Origin: Rhodobacteraceae bacterium EhC02
GTDB lineage: Bacteria > Pseudomonadota > Alphaproteobacteria > Rhodobacterales > Rhodobacteraceae
Length of the DNA: 64,000 nucleotides
Direction of reading: 5' to 3'
NCBI GenBank assembly: GCA_001650895.1
Contig: LXYH01000019.1
Location: 1 to 64,000, forward strand
In this document: in pieces, positions 1-9,257 of the stretch
How positions within the stretch are numbered: position 1 is the stretch's first letter
Layout of the letters: each line of letters starts with the position of its first letter
Notes under the pieces: generated by a model
The model's database searches: none
What the model saw: only the letters and a program-made list of their open reading frames with translations
Told to the model about the DNA's origin: nothing
Made by a program: the position numbers and the translations under genes

Positions 1-40
1 TGAAGGCTCCTGCGAGGATTATTTCCCGCATCTCTCCTGA

Positions 41-200
41 GGGTGCGGCCCGCCAAATTCGAACCCGTCTCCGACGCGAGAGCGCAAAGCGCAGGTCAAG
101 CATGACCGCCAGGCGGATGATCTCGGGGCTGGTTTCGAAATACCGAAACGGGCTGCGTTTTGCGATCCGGCGAGGGCATGCGACCGCCCTGCCCCCCGCA
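41..200 (-). mobile_element. IS6-family relic, internally deleted
   Basis: Positions 41-78 closely match the right terminal repeat of the intact IS6 copy at 13773-14589 (starts GGGTGC, shares AATTCGAACC and GTCTCCGA). Positions about 90-198 read on the minus strand as the transposase N-terminus: KRSPFRYFETSPEIIRLAVM, then a diverged LRFALS. Everything between residue ~30 and the right end is missing, and the left terminal ~60 bp is also gone. It therefore cannot make a transposase. Seen directly by comparison within the window. Confidence 0.75.
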
Positions 201-294
201 TGCTGGTTTCTTCTGACAGCAGCCGGGCGGGACAGCCCTGATTGCGGCATCGCTCAATTGCTCAGCTTGCCGGATCCGAGTCCGTTTCCGGTCC

Positions 295-3200
295 CTATGT
301 TGAACGATCCGCCTCCTCGATCAGCTGGCTCAAGTGGCTCCGCGTCTTGGTCATGACTGCGTCGATCGCTTCGAGAGCCTCTGCCAACACATTCTGGTCC
401 TCATCCTCGATCAGGTTCTGGAAATTGCGCAGTTCAGAGGAAAGTGTCCGGGCACCGAGCAAATCGCTGAAACCGGTGAGCTTGTGAACCAATCGGCCAG
501 CCTCGACGCTATCTTGCTTGGCGATCATCTCTGATAGACCAGCCCAGGTCGCCCCGATCTCGGCGGAAAACTGCTTCAGTGTACGGCTGAGCAGGACGCC
601 GCCGTCAATATCGCGCAGCGAGGTCAGATTTTCAGCGTCGAAGTCCTCGAACGAGGTCGGGCCAAGCGGTGGCGGGGGCTGGATATCGCCCCGCACGCAA
701 GCCGCAAGTCGCTGTATATCAAGCGGCTTTGGCAGGCAGGCGTCAAAAGCCAGATCGCTCAACATCACAGCGATTTCAGGGGCCTGATGCGCGGTAATTC
801 CGATGATCCGGGCATTGGCCGAAAGACCATCGCCACGACGGATACGAGATGCGGCCTCGTCCCCATCGAGGCGTGGCATCTGCAGGTCCATCAGGATCAG
901 ATCGAATTTTCCTGCGGCGGCCAATTCGACGGCAATCATCCCGTCGGCGGCCTCGGTCGGAAACATGCCGAAGCGCGTCAGGTTCGCGCATGTCAGTTGT
1001 CGGATGATGTCGTGATCTTCGGCGACCAGCACCTTGAGGCCGCGAAGAACAGCAGTGAGATCATTTTCCGCCTGGTCAGGAGCGGGAGTTTCGCTGCCGC
1101 ACTCAGGCAGCGTAAGCCGCAGCCAAAACCGTGATCCCGAACCCAGAGAGCTTTCAACACCCACTTCACCGCCCATCGCCGTTGCGAGCCTGTGGCAAAT
1201 GGCAAGGCCCAGGCCGGTACCGTCCCGCCCGATAGCATCGCGCTCCAGCATGCCAAAGTCGCGAAACAGTCGCGGGATATCCTCAGGCGCAATGCCACAA
1301 CCTGTATCCGTGACGGAAAATGTTACCGTATGACCGTCCGAGTCATCAGCTTCGCGCGTGGCGGAAAGGTGGACGCTACCGCCACGCGTGGCCTTCACGG
1401 CGTTGGTTGCGAAGTTCAACAGAATCCGCCGCAGTGACATCACATCACCAATCAACATGGGCAAATCATCGACCTGCACCACGACCTCGGTCTTATGGCG
1501 ATCCGCGGTCGATCGGACAAGATCGCCAATCTGCGAAAGCATATCACTCAGCTTGAAAGGCTCGGGCCTGAGCCGTGCCTCGCCCGCGCCGAGCCTTGCC
1601 AATTCCAGCACATCGTCGATAAGTTGAAGCATGCCGTGGCCCTCTGTCTTGAGGCGATGCAGCATTTTGTCATTGGACGGGTTCTCAGTTTTGTTTCGGA
1701 ACAAATCGAGCGTGCTCAGTATCGCAACCAGTGGCGTGCGCAGATCATGTGCCAGCACAGCTATCAATCGTGCCTTGCGCGCGTCCGCCGCTTGCACTTC
1801 CTCCAAGCGCGCGTTCTTGGAGTTCACTGCGTGCTCGGCAGCCTCCTCAATCAACAAAACACGCTGCTTTTCGGCATCAACCAGGGATGTCACGTCCACA
1901 AAAGTGATGACAACCCCAGTCGTCTCCCCACCTTCCAGATAAGGCACGATCCGTACAAGATAGTGTGTTGGATAACCGCTTTGTGGTAGCCGACGCTCTA
2001 CCGTGCAGCCTGTGCTGAACACCTCATGGATGTCTTTTTGCAGAAAGGAATAGACAACAAAGCTGGCAAGTTCTGTCAGCGGGCGACCGATATCTGCCTC
2101 GCGCAAATGCAGTAATTTTGAAGCGGCGGGTGTGAAGCTCCGGATCATCATGTCACGATCAAGAAAAACAATGGCAATACCTGTAGCATCTTGCAAATCA
2201 CGCAAATCAGTATTGGCCTTGCCAAGCTCTTCGACTTTGTCGGTCAAATCAGCATTTACGGTGCTGAGTTCCTCATTCAAAGACTGCATTTCTTCTTTCG
2301 AGGCTTGCAGCTCCTCATTTGCTGACTGGGCCTCTTCGTTGACTGAAATCAGCTCCTCATTCGAAGTGCTCAATTCTTCCAGTGCGGTTTCGTATTCCTC
2401 TATTGTCGATTGCAGGCGCTCTTGCAGATCATTCAAGTTCCGCTCATAGATGTCTTCATCTTCCTTGCCTTTGGAAGACTCTGTGCTCTTCTCATGACTG
2501 ACAGCCCCGTCGCCGACGGGCTTGAACACGACGAGAAACATGGGCTCTACATCCTCGCCATTATTGAGCGGCTCAATAACGACGGTAACGTTGAACGCGG
2601 CGTCATTCTCCTGCAAAACCATGGTGTGGGAGGCAGGTTTACCTGTTTCAATCGCCTTGCGCAAAATCAGGCGCATTTGATGCCGCAACTCTCGGCGAAC
2701 TGTCTCAAACAGTTGCCTATTGGGGGCACCTCGGGGCGTTTCGAAATAACGTTGAGTAAGCGCCGAGAAAAAGACAATTTCACCATCGCCACGGATGACC
2801 ACATGCGCAGGGCTGTGGCGGTCAAATATCTGATGTTCTGCTCGATGACGCACTTGATGTGCAGTCATGTTCCTCGGGCGGTAGTTCTGTTCAAATTGAG
2901 CGGGGCTTTTGAAAAGCTCCTTCAGAGGGATCGGCAGACGCGCCCGCTTGTTGTCGAGGTCCAGTCTTCGATAAATCCGATGCTTCTTGTCAATGGCAAC
3001 GAACATGTTGTCACGCTGACCCAGGCTTTCCGAACCGCCCAGAAACAGGAATCCGCCCGGCTTCAACGCGTAGTGAAACGTCGATATGGCGCGCTCCTGA
3101 AGCCGGACATCAAGATAGATCAACAGGTTCCTGCATGACACCAGGTCCATCTGGGAAAACGGAGGATCGTTTATCAAGTTATGGGACGAGAAGATGCACA

Positions 3201-4389
3201 TGTCGCGGATCTCGGGAACGAGCACTTGGGTTGACCCATCCTGGCGGAAAAAGCGCTCCTTGCGCTCCTTTGATACGTTCTTGAGTTCGATGTCGCTGTA
3301 GCGTGCGGATCGAGCCACGTTCAACGCAGGTTCATCAATGTCGGTAGCAAAAATGCGAACCTGTGGATGAGTGGAATTTACCGCCATGTTTTCACGTATC
3401 AGGATGGCCAAGGAATAAACCTCTTTGCCCGTCGCGCAGCCGGGCACCCAGACCCTGATGGTATCCTGAGAACCCCTATTTGCCATGAGGGATGGCATGA
3501 CCTGCTCGCCCAAGGCATCGAACGCACTTTTGTCCCTGAAGAAATCCGTGACGCTGATGAGCAGATCGTCAAAAAGCGCCATCACCTCTGCCGGGTCCTC
3601 GTTCAACCGCTTGAGATAGGCCTCTGGCGTCGGAGAGTTCACCACCTGCATTCGCCGTGCAACACGTCGGAAGAATGTCTTGCTTTTGTAGCCTGCAAAG
3701 TCCTGTCCTGAATAATCCCGCAGCAATTTCGAAATTTCGTCTTGCATGCGCCGTTGTGCCAATTCCGGAGTGCTGACCTCCCCGTGTAGTACCCCGGCTC
3801 CAAGCATCGCCGCTGCCTTTTGCAGGTTGCGCAACTTTTCGGGCATCTGCTCGACGGGAAGAGCAAAATCAACCGCTCCACTGGACAATGCGCTCTCTGG
3901 CATTTGCGGGTAGTCAAGCCCGTTGCCGGTAGTGACTTGCGCAAACGTCAGCCCCCCATGCGCTTTGATCGCCTGCAAGCCGAGCGTGCCATCATCACCA
4001 GACCCTGACAGCACAATACCGACTGCCTTCTCTTCTTGATCCACGGCAAGAGCGCGGAAGAAAAAGTCGATCGGCTTTCGTTGGCTCTTCTTTGGGTCTG
4101 ACTGCAGCAACCTGAAATGCCCGTCACTGATGGACAGACAGACGTGTTCAGGCATGACATGCACCATCCCGGCCCTTGCTGAAGCACCATGTTCGATGAC
4201 CTCGACGGGCAGCGTCGTGAAGTGACTGATTACTTCGTGCAAATGACTTTCACGGGTCGGACTGAGATGAGTTACAATGACAAACGCCATGTCAGCAGCA
4301 TCCTGAACCTGGCTAAAGAAACCTTTCAGCGCCTGAATTCCTCCGGCTGACGCACCAATGCCAACAATGATGGTGTTTTTTTCTGTCAT
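295..4389 (-). CDS. CheB-CheR-PAS-histidine kinase-receiver-HPt hybrid protein
   Basis: 1364 residues. Residues 1-190 are a CheB methylesterase domain with Ser14 in GIGASAGG, His41 in VTHLSP and the GSGDDG aspartate near 132. Residues ~210-490 are a CheR methyltransferase with the SAM motif GCATGKE near 316. Residues ~650-727 are a heptad-rich coiled coil full of NEEL repeats, followed by a PAS domain to ~850. HisKA has its His in LAHDLRTPL near 881, the HATPase N box is near 997, the receiver has Asp in LMDLQMPR near 1168, and a C-terminal HPt has His in RLVHKLTGF near 1302. It is cytosolic, with no membrane segments. The CheB part lacks its usual N-terminal receiver. No chemotaxis genes are adjacent, so the input and target are unknown. 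Such fusions are an established sensor class; the role here is inference. Confidence 0.93.
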   Translation of the reverse strand: MTEKNTIIVGIGASAGGIQALKGFFSQVQDAADMAFVIVTHLSPTRESHLHEVISHFTTLPVEVIEHGASARAGMVHVMPEHVCLSISDGHFRLLQSDPKKSQRKPIDFFFRALAVDQEEKAVGIVLSGSGDDGTLGLQAIKAHGGLTFAQVTTGNGLDYPQMPESALSSGAVDFALPVEQMPEKLRNLQKAAAMLGAGVLHGEVSTPELAQRRMQDEISKLLRDYSGQDFAGYKSKTFFRRVARRMQVVNSPTPEAYLKRLNEDPAEVMALFDDLLISVTDFFRDKSAFDALGEQVMPSLMANRGSQDTIRVWVPGCATGKEVYSLAILIRENMAVNSTHPQVRIFATDIDEPALNVARSARYSDIELKNVSKERKERFFRQDGSTQVLVPEIRDMCIFSSHNLINDPPFSQMDLVSCRNLLIYLDVRLQERAISTFHYALKPGGFLFLGGSESLGQRDNMFVAIDKKHRIYRRLDLDNKRARLPIPLKELFKSPAQFEQNYRPRNMTAHQVRHRAEHQIFDRHSPAHVVIRGDGEIVFFSALTQRYFETPRGAPNRQLFETVRRELRHQMRLILRKAIETGKPASHTMVLQENDAAFNVTVVIEPLNNGEDVEPMFLVVFKPVGDGAVSHEKSTESSKGKEDEDIYERNLNDLQERLQSTIEEYETALEELSTSNEELISVNEEAQSANEELQASKEEMQSLNEELSTVNADLTDKVEELGKANTDLRDLQDATGIAIVFLDRDMMIRSFTPAASKLLHLREADIGRPLTELASFVVYSFLQKDIHEVFSTGCTVERRLPQSGYPTHYLVRIVPYLEGGETTGVVITFVDVTSLVDAEKQRVLLIEEAAEHAVNSKNARLEEVQAADARKARLIAVLAHDLRTPLVAILSTLDLFRNKTENPSNDKMLHRLKTEGHGMLQLIDDVLELARLGAGEARLRPEPFKLSDMLSQIGDLVRSTADRHKTEVVVQVDDLPMLIGDVMSLRRILLNFATNAVKATRGGSVHLSATREADDSDGHTVTFSVTDTGCGIAPEDIPRLFRDFGMLERDAIGRDGTGLGLAICHRLATAMGGEVGVESSLGSGSRFWLRLTLPECGSETPAPDQAENDLTAVLRGLKVLVAEDHDIIRQLTCANLTRFGMFPTEAADGMIAVELAAAGKFDLILMDLQMPRLDGDEAASRIRRGDGLSANARIIGITAHQAPEIAVMLSDLAFDACLPKPLDIQRLAACVRGDIQPPPPLGPTSFEDFDAENLTSLRDIDGGVLLSRTLKQFSAEIGATWAGLSEMIAKQDSVEAGRLVHKLTGFSDLLGARTLSSELRNFQNLIEDEDQNVLAEALEAIDAVMTKTRSHLSQLIEEADRST

Positions 4390-4795
4390 GACTCAAATTC
4401 CCAAGTTTCAGCATCAAACATGACGGTTACTCGGAAATTGCGGACCAACCTGTCAGACGTCGACGGGCATTAAAAACCGATGGTTTGTCACTTATGTTTC
4501 TTCACACGACATGCGAACTCATGAAGCTAAGCTTTGACCGAACAGCCTGAGCTGGTAGCCTGTGGCACGACATGGGGCAGTTGATTTTTTGCCCCTGCAT
4601 TGCAGCCTTTGCTTGTGTTTGTAGCACAGTAATTTGACAATGATTTTATCATTTAACGTTTATCAATACCTAAAGATAAAAACAGGTGCCCCCACTGAGG
4701 TTCTGCCGCACAAGTCCAGTGGGGTGGGCTCCTCTCTACCGCTCAAATCACGCAAGAAAAACGGGCGACCGAAGACCCTGCCTGAACGGTGGCGC
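4390..4795. other. Intergenic region upstream of the hybrid kinase
   Basis: About 400 bp, clearly AT-richer than the backbone. It should hold the kinase promoter on the minus strand. I see no recognisable -35/-10 pair, no EcfG-type GGAAC element, no palindromic operator and no credible small gene. The right part passes into IS relic sequence. Confidence 0.5.
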
Positions 4796-4807
4796 TGCCC
4801 TGTGGCG

Positions 4808-4957
4808 CGCCAAGCCGTCGTGATCCACGGCCCGCCACGGGGAGTGCCGCTGCCATCACTACCGCACAGTTTCATGGCTCATCTTGCGGCTGCACTCATC
4901 CAGCAGGTCTGCGACACTGCGAAGTGACAGCGCAAACCGCAGGTGCCGCATCACAGC
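4808..4957 (-). mobile_element. Second-type IS6-family transposase relic
   Basis: On the minus strand 4957-4860 reads AVMRHLRFALSL, then RSVADLLDE, then SHETVR and a stop. This is homologous to residues 20-51 of the intact transposase but comes from a clearly different IS6 lineage. Immediately after it, 4848-4809 reads QRHSPWRAVDHDG, equivalent to ERHYLWRAVDHEG around residues 92-104. About 40 codons between the two blocks are deleted. No terminal repeat could be assigned. Seen directly; non-functional. Confidence 0.65.
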
Positions 4958-5185
4958 CTGTGCAGCCGCAGGACTTGAGGGGCGATGCAACCGCCCCCAG
5001 ATGGCACCGGTTCGGTGCTTGCCGAACTCGCCCCCCCTGCGCCGGCACGGGTCTGATCGGGTTCCTGCAACGCCGGTCAGGGCCAGTCGGCATAGGATCG
5101 CGCGCGGCGCGTATCGGCCCCTTTTTCATTGTCGCGCAGGGTACGGCGCCATGCGCCGGGACGCACACCGTAGATGGTTTTGAAA

Positions 5186-5527
5186 GGTAGTGCCGCTCGC
5201 CGTTGATCTTCGCGAAGCCCTCGTCCAGATGCCAGCGCCAGCGGCTGGATTTCATCCCCTCGATACGCCTCTTTTTGATCTCTGCGGCGAACATCGGGCC
5301 GAACCTGTGCCACCAGAAACGGACGGTCTCGTGGCTCACATTGACGCCACGCTCATGGAGCAAGTCTTCGACGATCCGCAGCGAAAGCGGGAAGCGCAGG
5401 ACATGCATCACCGCCGGGCGGATGATCCTGGGACTGATCTTGAAATACCAAATCGGGCTGCGTTTTGTCATCCGGCAAAGCGAGCCACTGCCCTGCCCGT
5501 CTCAAGTCGGTTTGCTCTGACAACACC
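5186..5527 (-). mobile_element. Truncated IS6-family element (left end plus transposase N-terminus)
   Basis: The left terminal repeat of the IS family (GGTGTTGTCAGAGCAAACCGA) ends at 5527. The transposase starts at 5471 (MTKRSPIWYFK) and runs through HETVRFWWHRFGP and the first catalytic aspartate region WHLDEGFAKINGERHYL. Homology stops near 5186, and the frame then enters unrelated sequence. The second and third catalytic residues are missing, so the element is dead. The 5186-4960 stretch joining it to the other relic is not recognised. Confidence 0.8.
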
Positions 5528-5665
5528 TTTTTCGTTGATGAAGGTCGGCAGAGCGGACGAAGCGGACGTTCGATGCGGCTGCGCCAAGGTCCGCTGTTGA
5601 AGCAAAAAGCGCGCTCCATTCTCTTTGCACACCTGTAGAGCTCAATTCAGTAGAGGACAGAATTG

Positions 5666-6319
5666 TCAAACGAACTCACTGAAAATCTGGTCCAGAATAG
5701 GACGTCTTTTCTCAAAAAATACAGTAAGAGCCAGCTTGAAAACACGCTCCAACTCTTTTTGGGTCACGCCTTGCTGTTGGAGTTCCATCGCAGTTGCGAT
5801 CTGAGCATCAACGTACAGTGCTGCGGTCCGCGTAGGTATCTCGACTGCAAACTGCCCTTTTGATTTCGCCCGGTCTATCCACTGTTCAAGACCCATTAGG
5901 GTTTGATCGCTAAATTTATGTGCACTCTCTCGAGTTCGCTTTCCAAGGGTTTGCTTGCTACGACACGTAGTAACCTGCAAGCAGCCAGCAGGCAGTCCGT
6001 GGGCCTTGCGATCCAAGAGCACAAAGTCAGTCAATTTCCTCAATGCCTGTTCAAAGGGCAAATCATCGGTCAAAATATCTGCGAGCGGTGCCAAGATAGT
6101 CGACTGATACCTTTCCAAGGCGGCCTGTTTTAACCCGTCTTCGTTACCAAACTCCCGATAAACCCCCGGCTTGGAGACTCCTGCTCGGCGGCAAATCTCT
6201 TCTATCGAAACACCTGTCAGTCCATCGGTCCAGTAACTTTCCACCGCAATCTTGAGCACATGCTCTCGTTGCAAAGTTCTTGGCCGTCCGCGGGCTGGTT
6301 TGTCAGTGTTGTTGCTCAT
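5666..6319 (-). CDS. TetR-family transcriptional repressor
   Basis: 217 residues. The N-terminal helix-turn-helix is typical of TetR: GRPRTLQREHVL, then TGVSIEEICRRAGVSKPGVYREFGN at about residues 35-60. The C-terminal ligand-binding region is not recognisable by subtype. It is divergent from the MFS gene starting at 6461, and the shared 141-bp interval holds an inverted repeat, so it probably represses that pump and itself. The gene is AT-richer than the backbone, fitting acquired DNA. The ATG at 6319 begins the conserved N-terminus. The inducer is unknown. Confidence 0.88.
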   Translation of the reverse strand: MSNNTDKPARGRPRTLQREHVLKIAVESYWTDGLTGVSIEEICRRAGVSKPGVYREFGNEDGLKQAALERYQSTILAPLADILTDDLPFEQALRKLTDFVLLDRKAHGLPAGCLQVTTCRSKQTLGKRTRESAHKFSDQTLMGLEQWIDRAKSKGQFAVEIPTRTAALYVDAQIATAMELQQQGVTQKELERVFKLALTVFFEKRRPILDQIFSEFV

Positions 6320-6334
6320 AAATAAGTACCTTAC

Positions 6335-6367
6335 AGTATTTTAAGCTTGCAAGAACATTAAAATACG
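6335..6367. promoter_or_regulatory. Candidate TetR operator (inverted repeat)
   Basis: Arms AGTATTTTAA (6335-6344) and TTAAAATACG (6358-6367) are inverted copies matching 9 of 10 bases, with a 13-bp spacer, in the divergent tetR/MFS promoter region. TetR proteins commonly bind such repeats between the divergent genes they control. The repeat is seen; its assignment to this regulator is inference. Confidence 0.5.
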
Positions 6368-6460
6368 TAGCAGTATGAAATTATAAGAAAGGCTTGATGA
6401 CCTTGGGGTATGTGCACCCCATCACGCCACGCAAACGAACCAATCGAGGGAATGAAACCT

Positions 6461-7615
6461 ATGGGACGCGCCTGGCCAATTCTGATCCTGCTTGGATTTT
6501 GTCAACTCTGCGCAAGCTGGGGTTCACTTGCCATAATCGCCGTACAGGTCGAAATGCGGTCAGGTTTGGGCATTACTGCCGAGGAAGTCGCGGCACTGGT
6601 TTGGGCCTTTTCCTTCTCGCTTGCGGTTGGTGCATTGGTCGCACAGGTTCTGATCGGCCATTGGGATCGCCGCGCGGTGTTGTTCGCCTCGCTGGCCTTG
6701 CTGGGGTGTGGCGGCTTGGCACTTGGATTTGCGCAAAACTGGGAACAGGCGATGGCCGCACGTGTTGCCATGGCCTTGGGGGCAGCCTCGGTCATGCCCA
6801 CGGCCTCGGTGATTGCTGCGTCATTGGTAACAGATGCGCAGCGGCCTGCTGCGATGTCTGTGGTCTTTGGCGGGCTTACGGCGTCGCTGGTTGTGGCGCT
6901 GCCGATATCTAGTGCTGTAGCCGAATTTGCGGGTTGGCGTGCGGCTTGGTTCGTTGCAGCAGGAGCGGCATTTGTCGCCGCAGTGGGTGTAGCTGTCGGC
7001 GTTCCGGGTGGCGTACGTGGCACGCGGGCTTCATTTTCGGCGATGTTGGCCGTCCTTTCTGATCGCGCCACATCACTGACCATTGCCACCACACTTTTGC
7101 TGATCTGTGGCGGTTTCATCACTTACGCGATGATCGCGTTCTGGTTTGTCGAAGTGGGCGGCGCGCCACGCACGGCCCTCACGACGGCCCTGCTGGCAGC
7201 AGGTATCGCGTCGGTCATAGGCAATGCTTTCTCCTCACATTTGGTGCGCCTGCTTGGGCGCGATGGGACGATCCTTGGCGGTCTTGTGTTTACAGCCTTC
7301 TGTTTCTTGATCTTATGGGTTGCACCGCATTTTTACTGGCTGTCCTACCCGGCGTTCATCTTTTTTGGTGTCGGCTGGGCCCTTTGCCTTGCCCCTTTGC
7401 AGGCACGACTGATGGAAACTGCAGGTCCACGCGCGCAACTGGCCCTCGCACTCAACGCTTCTGCGTTTTTTGGCGGACAAGGGTTGGGTGCGGCAGGCGG
7501 TGGCGCGGTGTACGAAGCTTTTGGCCCTGTTGCTCTGCCCATAGCGTCAGTTGCTGTGCTTGTGGTGGCGACACTTCTGTTTTTCATCGCCAAAGCAAGC
7601 CAACGTCCTTCCTAG
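6461..7615 (+). CDS. MFS efflux transporter (drug:H+ antiporter type)
   Basis: About 384 residues with roughly 12 hydrophobic segments, beginning MGRAWPILILLGFCQLC. The loop LIGHWDRRAVL is a variant of the MFS motif A between helices 2 and 3. The ATG at 6461 is preferred because GAGGG ends at 6450. The ATG at 6452 sits too close to that site, and the in-frame ATG at 6410 has no ribosome site. It is paired divergently with a TetR repressor, the classic layout of a drug or metabolite exporter. The substrate cannot be inferred. Confidence 0.85.
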   Translation: MGRAWPILILLGFCQLCASWGSLAIIAVQVEMRSGLGITAEEVAALVWAFSFSLAVGALVAQVLIGHWDRRAVLFASLALLGCGGLALGFAQNWEQAMAARVAMALGAASVMPTASVIAASLVTDAQRPAAMSVVFGGLTASLVVALPISSAVAEFAGWRAAWFVAAGAAFVAAVGVAVGVPGGVRGTRASFSAMLAVLSDRATSLTIATTLLLICGGFITYAMIAFWFVEVGGAPRTALTTALLAAGIASVIGNAFSSHLVRLLGRDGTILGGLVFTAFCFLILWVAPHFYWLSYPAFIFFGVGWALCLAPLQARLMETAGPRAQLALALNASAFFGGQGLGAAGGGAVYEAFGPVALPIASVAVLVVATLLFFIAKASQRPS

Positions 7616-7620
7616 CAATG

Positions 7621-7658
7621 AGAAGCCCTGAACAAGGTCAAAAAGATTAGGGGCTTCT
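7621..7658 (+). repeat. 8-bp perfect inverted repeat after the MFS gene
   Basis: AGAAGCCC (7621-7628) and GGGCTTCT (7651-7658) are exact inverted copies separated by 22 bases. The repeat starts just after the MFS stop and ends 5 bp before the IS end at 7664. It could be a weak transcription-ending hairpin, but there is no T tract and the loop is large. Confidence 0.35.
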
Positions 7659-7663
7659 AACAA

Positions 7664-8478
7664 GGGTGCTGCCAGACTAATTCGAACCAGTCTCTGCTTG
7701 GACAGTGACGCTGTCCTTACGCCGCGCAAAGACCGCGCCACTCGGCAAGAGCGGCGGCGCGGTTCAGTTTGAAACTAGGTCGACTTGAGAGACTGCGTTC
7801 CTGATTGAAGTGGTTCGAAACAGAGGCGTGGACGGCGGCGAATTTCTGTAGACTTCGCATGCGCCTGAACCGCAACATCGCCCTCTCCCTTCGTCGAAAC
7901 GGCAAGTGCGAATTTTCAGCCCTATTGTTCGCCCACCGGCCAGTTTCCTGGCGATCTGCTGCACCGATCTCTCTCAGCGCTGCGCCGTACGGTCGAAGCC
8001 TGTCCGTGACGATAACCTCCGGGCGACCATGCTAGCGCATTGCTTTACTTATGAATTTCAACGCCGATGTCTTATCACGCGTCTTCGTCACAAAGCTTTC
8101 CAGGTCCTCGCCTTCGTGGTCCACAGCCCGCCACAGGTAGTGCCGCTCACCGTTGATCTTCACAAAAACCTCGTCCAGATGCCACCGCCACCGGCTGGAT
8201 TTCATCCCCTCGATACGCCTCTTTTTGATCTTTGCGGCAAACATTGGGCCGAACCTGTGCCACCAGAAACGGACGGTCTCGTGGCTCACATCGACGCCAG
8301 GCTCATGGAGCAAGTCTTCGACGTTCCGAAGCGAAAGCGGGAACCGCACGTACAGCATGACCGCCAGGCGGATGATCTCAGGGCTGGTTTTGAAATACCG
8401 AAATGGGCTGCGTTTTATCATCCGGCGAAGTTATGCAACCGCCCTGCCCGTCTCAAGTCGGTTTGCTCTGACAACACC
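7664..8478 (-). mobile_element. IS6-family insertion sequence, full length but inactive
   Basis: 815 bp, bounded by the right-type terminal repeat at 7664 (GGGTGCTG, then AATTCGAACCAGTCTC) and the left-type repeat ending at 8478. It is nearly identical to the intact copy at 13773-14589 but inverted relative to it. The flanking 8-mers (TCTAACAA and AAGCCAGA) do not match, so no target duplication remains. The right flank falls directly inside an mcrC gene relic. Confidence 0.88.
7717..8421 (-). pseudogene. IS6-family transposase with one nonsense codon
   Basis: From ATG 8421 the frame encodes a 129-residue N-terminal part (MIKRSPFRYFKTSPEIIRLA, through WHLDEVFVKINGERHYL) and stops at TAG 8032-8034, inside KAMR*HGRP. 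The intact copy has AAG (Lys130) there. The same frame continues open to 7717 with the NNRAENSH catalytic region and the normal C-terminus. Only this codon breaks the gene, which implies a recent inactivation. Confidence 0.87.
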
Positions 8479-8814
8479 AAGCCAGACATCCTGATCCGTC
8501 GCGCTGGTGCCGTGGCTCATGTGATTGACACGAAATGGAAGCGGATTTCCTCACGGATCGACGATCCGAAACAAGGTGTCTCACAAAGCGATGTGTATCA
8601 GATGATGGCCTATGCACAGCTTTACCAAGCACCTCGTCTCACGCTTCTTTACCCACATCATCCGGGTTTGGGTGAAAAAGAGCTTGTTCATGCTCGACAC
8701 CGAATTACTGGCCACGAAACAGTGTTGGAGACCGCAAGCATTGATGTGGCAAATGGTGGAAACATTATTGATCGACTTCGAAGTCTGCTTCTTGGGGATG
8801 AGGCTTTAGCATAA
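8479..8814 (+). pseudogene. mcrC: McrC C-terminal fragment (McrBC-type restriction), cut by IS
   Basis: 111 codons open from the IS junction: KPDILIRR, VIDTKWKR, then GVSQSDVYQMMAYAQLY and LTLLYPHH, ending at the TAA at 8814. This matches the C-terminal nuclease region of McrC (PD-(D/E)xK type: Asp in KPDI, then DTK), the partner of the McrB GTPase in modified-cytosine restriction. The N-terminal two thirds of mcrC and all of mcrB are absent. The upstream open frame (from 7906) is antisense IS sequence and not part of the protein. It is a relic, probably not expressed. Confidence 0.78.
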
Positions 8815-8919
8815 ATCTCGACTTTAAGGGTCAGCCTGCGTTTTCAATGCCTAAAGAGCAGAGAAGGTTCGACGAAGGGTCCGTTCCCTCCGCCACAAAC
8901 AATTCGCGAACCCGAGACG

Positions 8920-8942
8920 AGGCCCCAGCGAGGGCCTTTTTT
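8920..8942 (+). terminator. Intrinsic terminator
   Basis: Stem AGGCCC (8920-8925) and GGGCCT (8932-8937) with a 6-base loop, followed by TTTTT. It lies about 105 bp after the mcrC relic stop and would end transcription coming from it. It is a textbook shape, but no intact gene upstream uses it. Confidence 0.6.
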
Positions 8943-9257
8943 CTTTTTGTTTCAAATGGGTTTAGCGAGGCCATCCGACTTTCGGAGACTGGGGCTTCGG
9001 CCAAAATAGGTCTCTGATCGGCCCGCGTCTCTTTCCATCCGCCCTTCACCGAAATCGAGACGGATTCAAAAAGTCACGCCTTTTCAGTTAGTTGATAAAA
9101 TGGAACTGCGCCGCAGTTGAAGCGGGTTCATCTGCTCTCGGTGCGAACAGAGACAGCCGAAGGCGGCGTGGTTATGAGTAATGTCGCGCATTTCAGCCGA
9201 GTTGAACTTTGGCGACCACGCGTTAGGTGCCCACGCTGAGACTAAGAGATTGGCACC
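8943..9257. other. Intergenic region upstream of the photolyase-like operon
   Basis: About 315 bp. It contains a tight hairpin AACTGC-GCC-GCAGTT at 9104-9118 and presumably the operon promoter. I cannot identify an RpoE- or RpoH-type promoter with confidence, and no coding remnant was recognised. Confidence 0.45.

Noticed and set aside
7906-8478. Upstream extension of the mcrC frame
   Set aside because: These codons are the antisense strand of the IS transposase, not McrC sequence.
8864-8894. tRNA- or att-like sequence (GGTTCGA followed by CCCTCCGCCA)
   Set aside because: It shares CCTCCGCCAC with the tRNA-Ser 3' end, but no cloverleaf can be drawn and it is inverted relative to the tRNA, so a chance match is likely.
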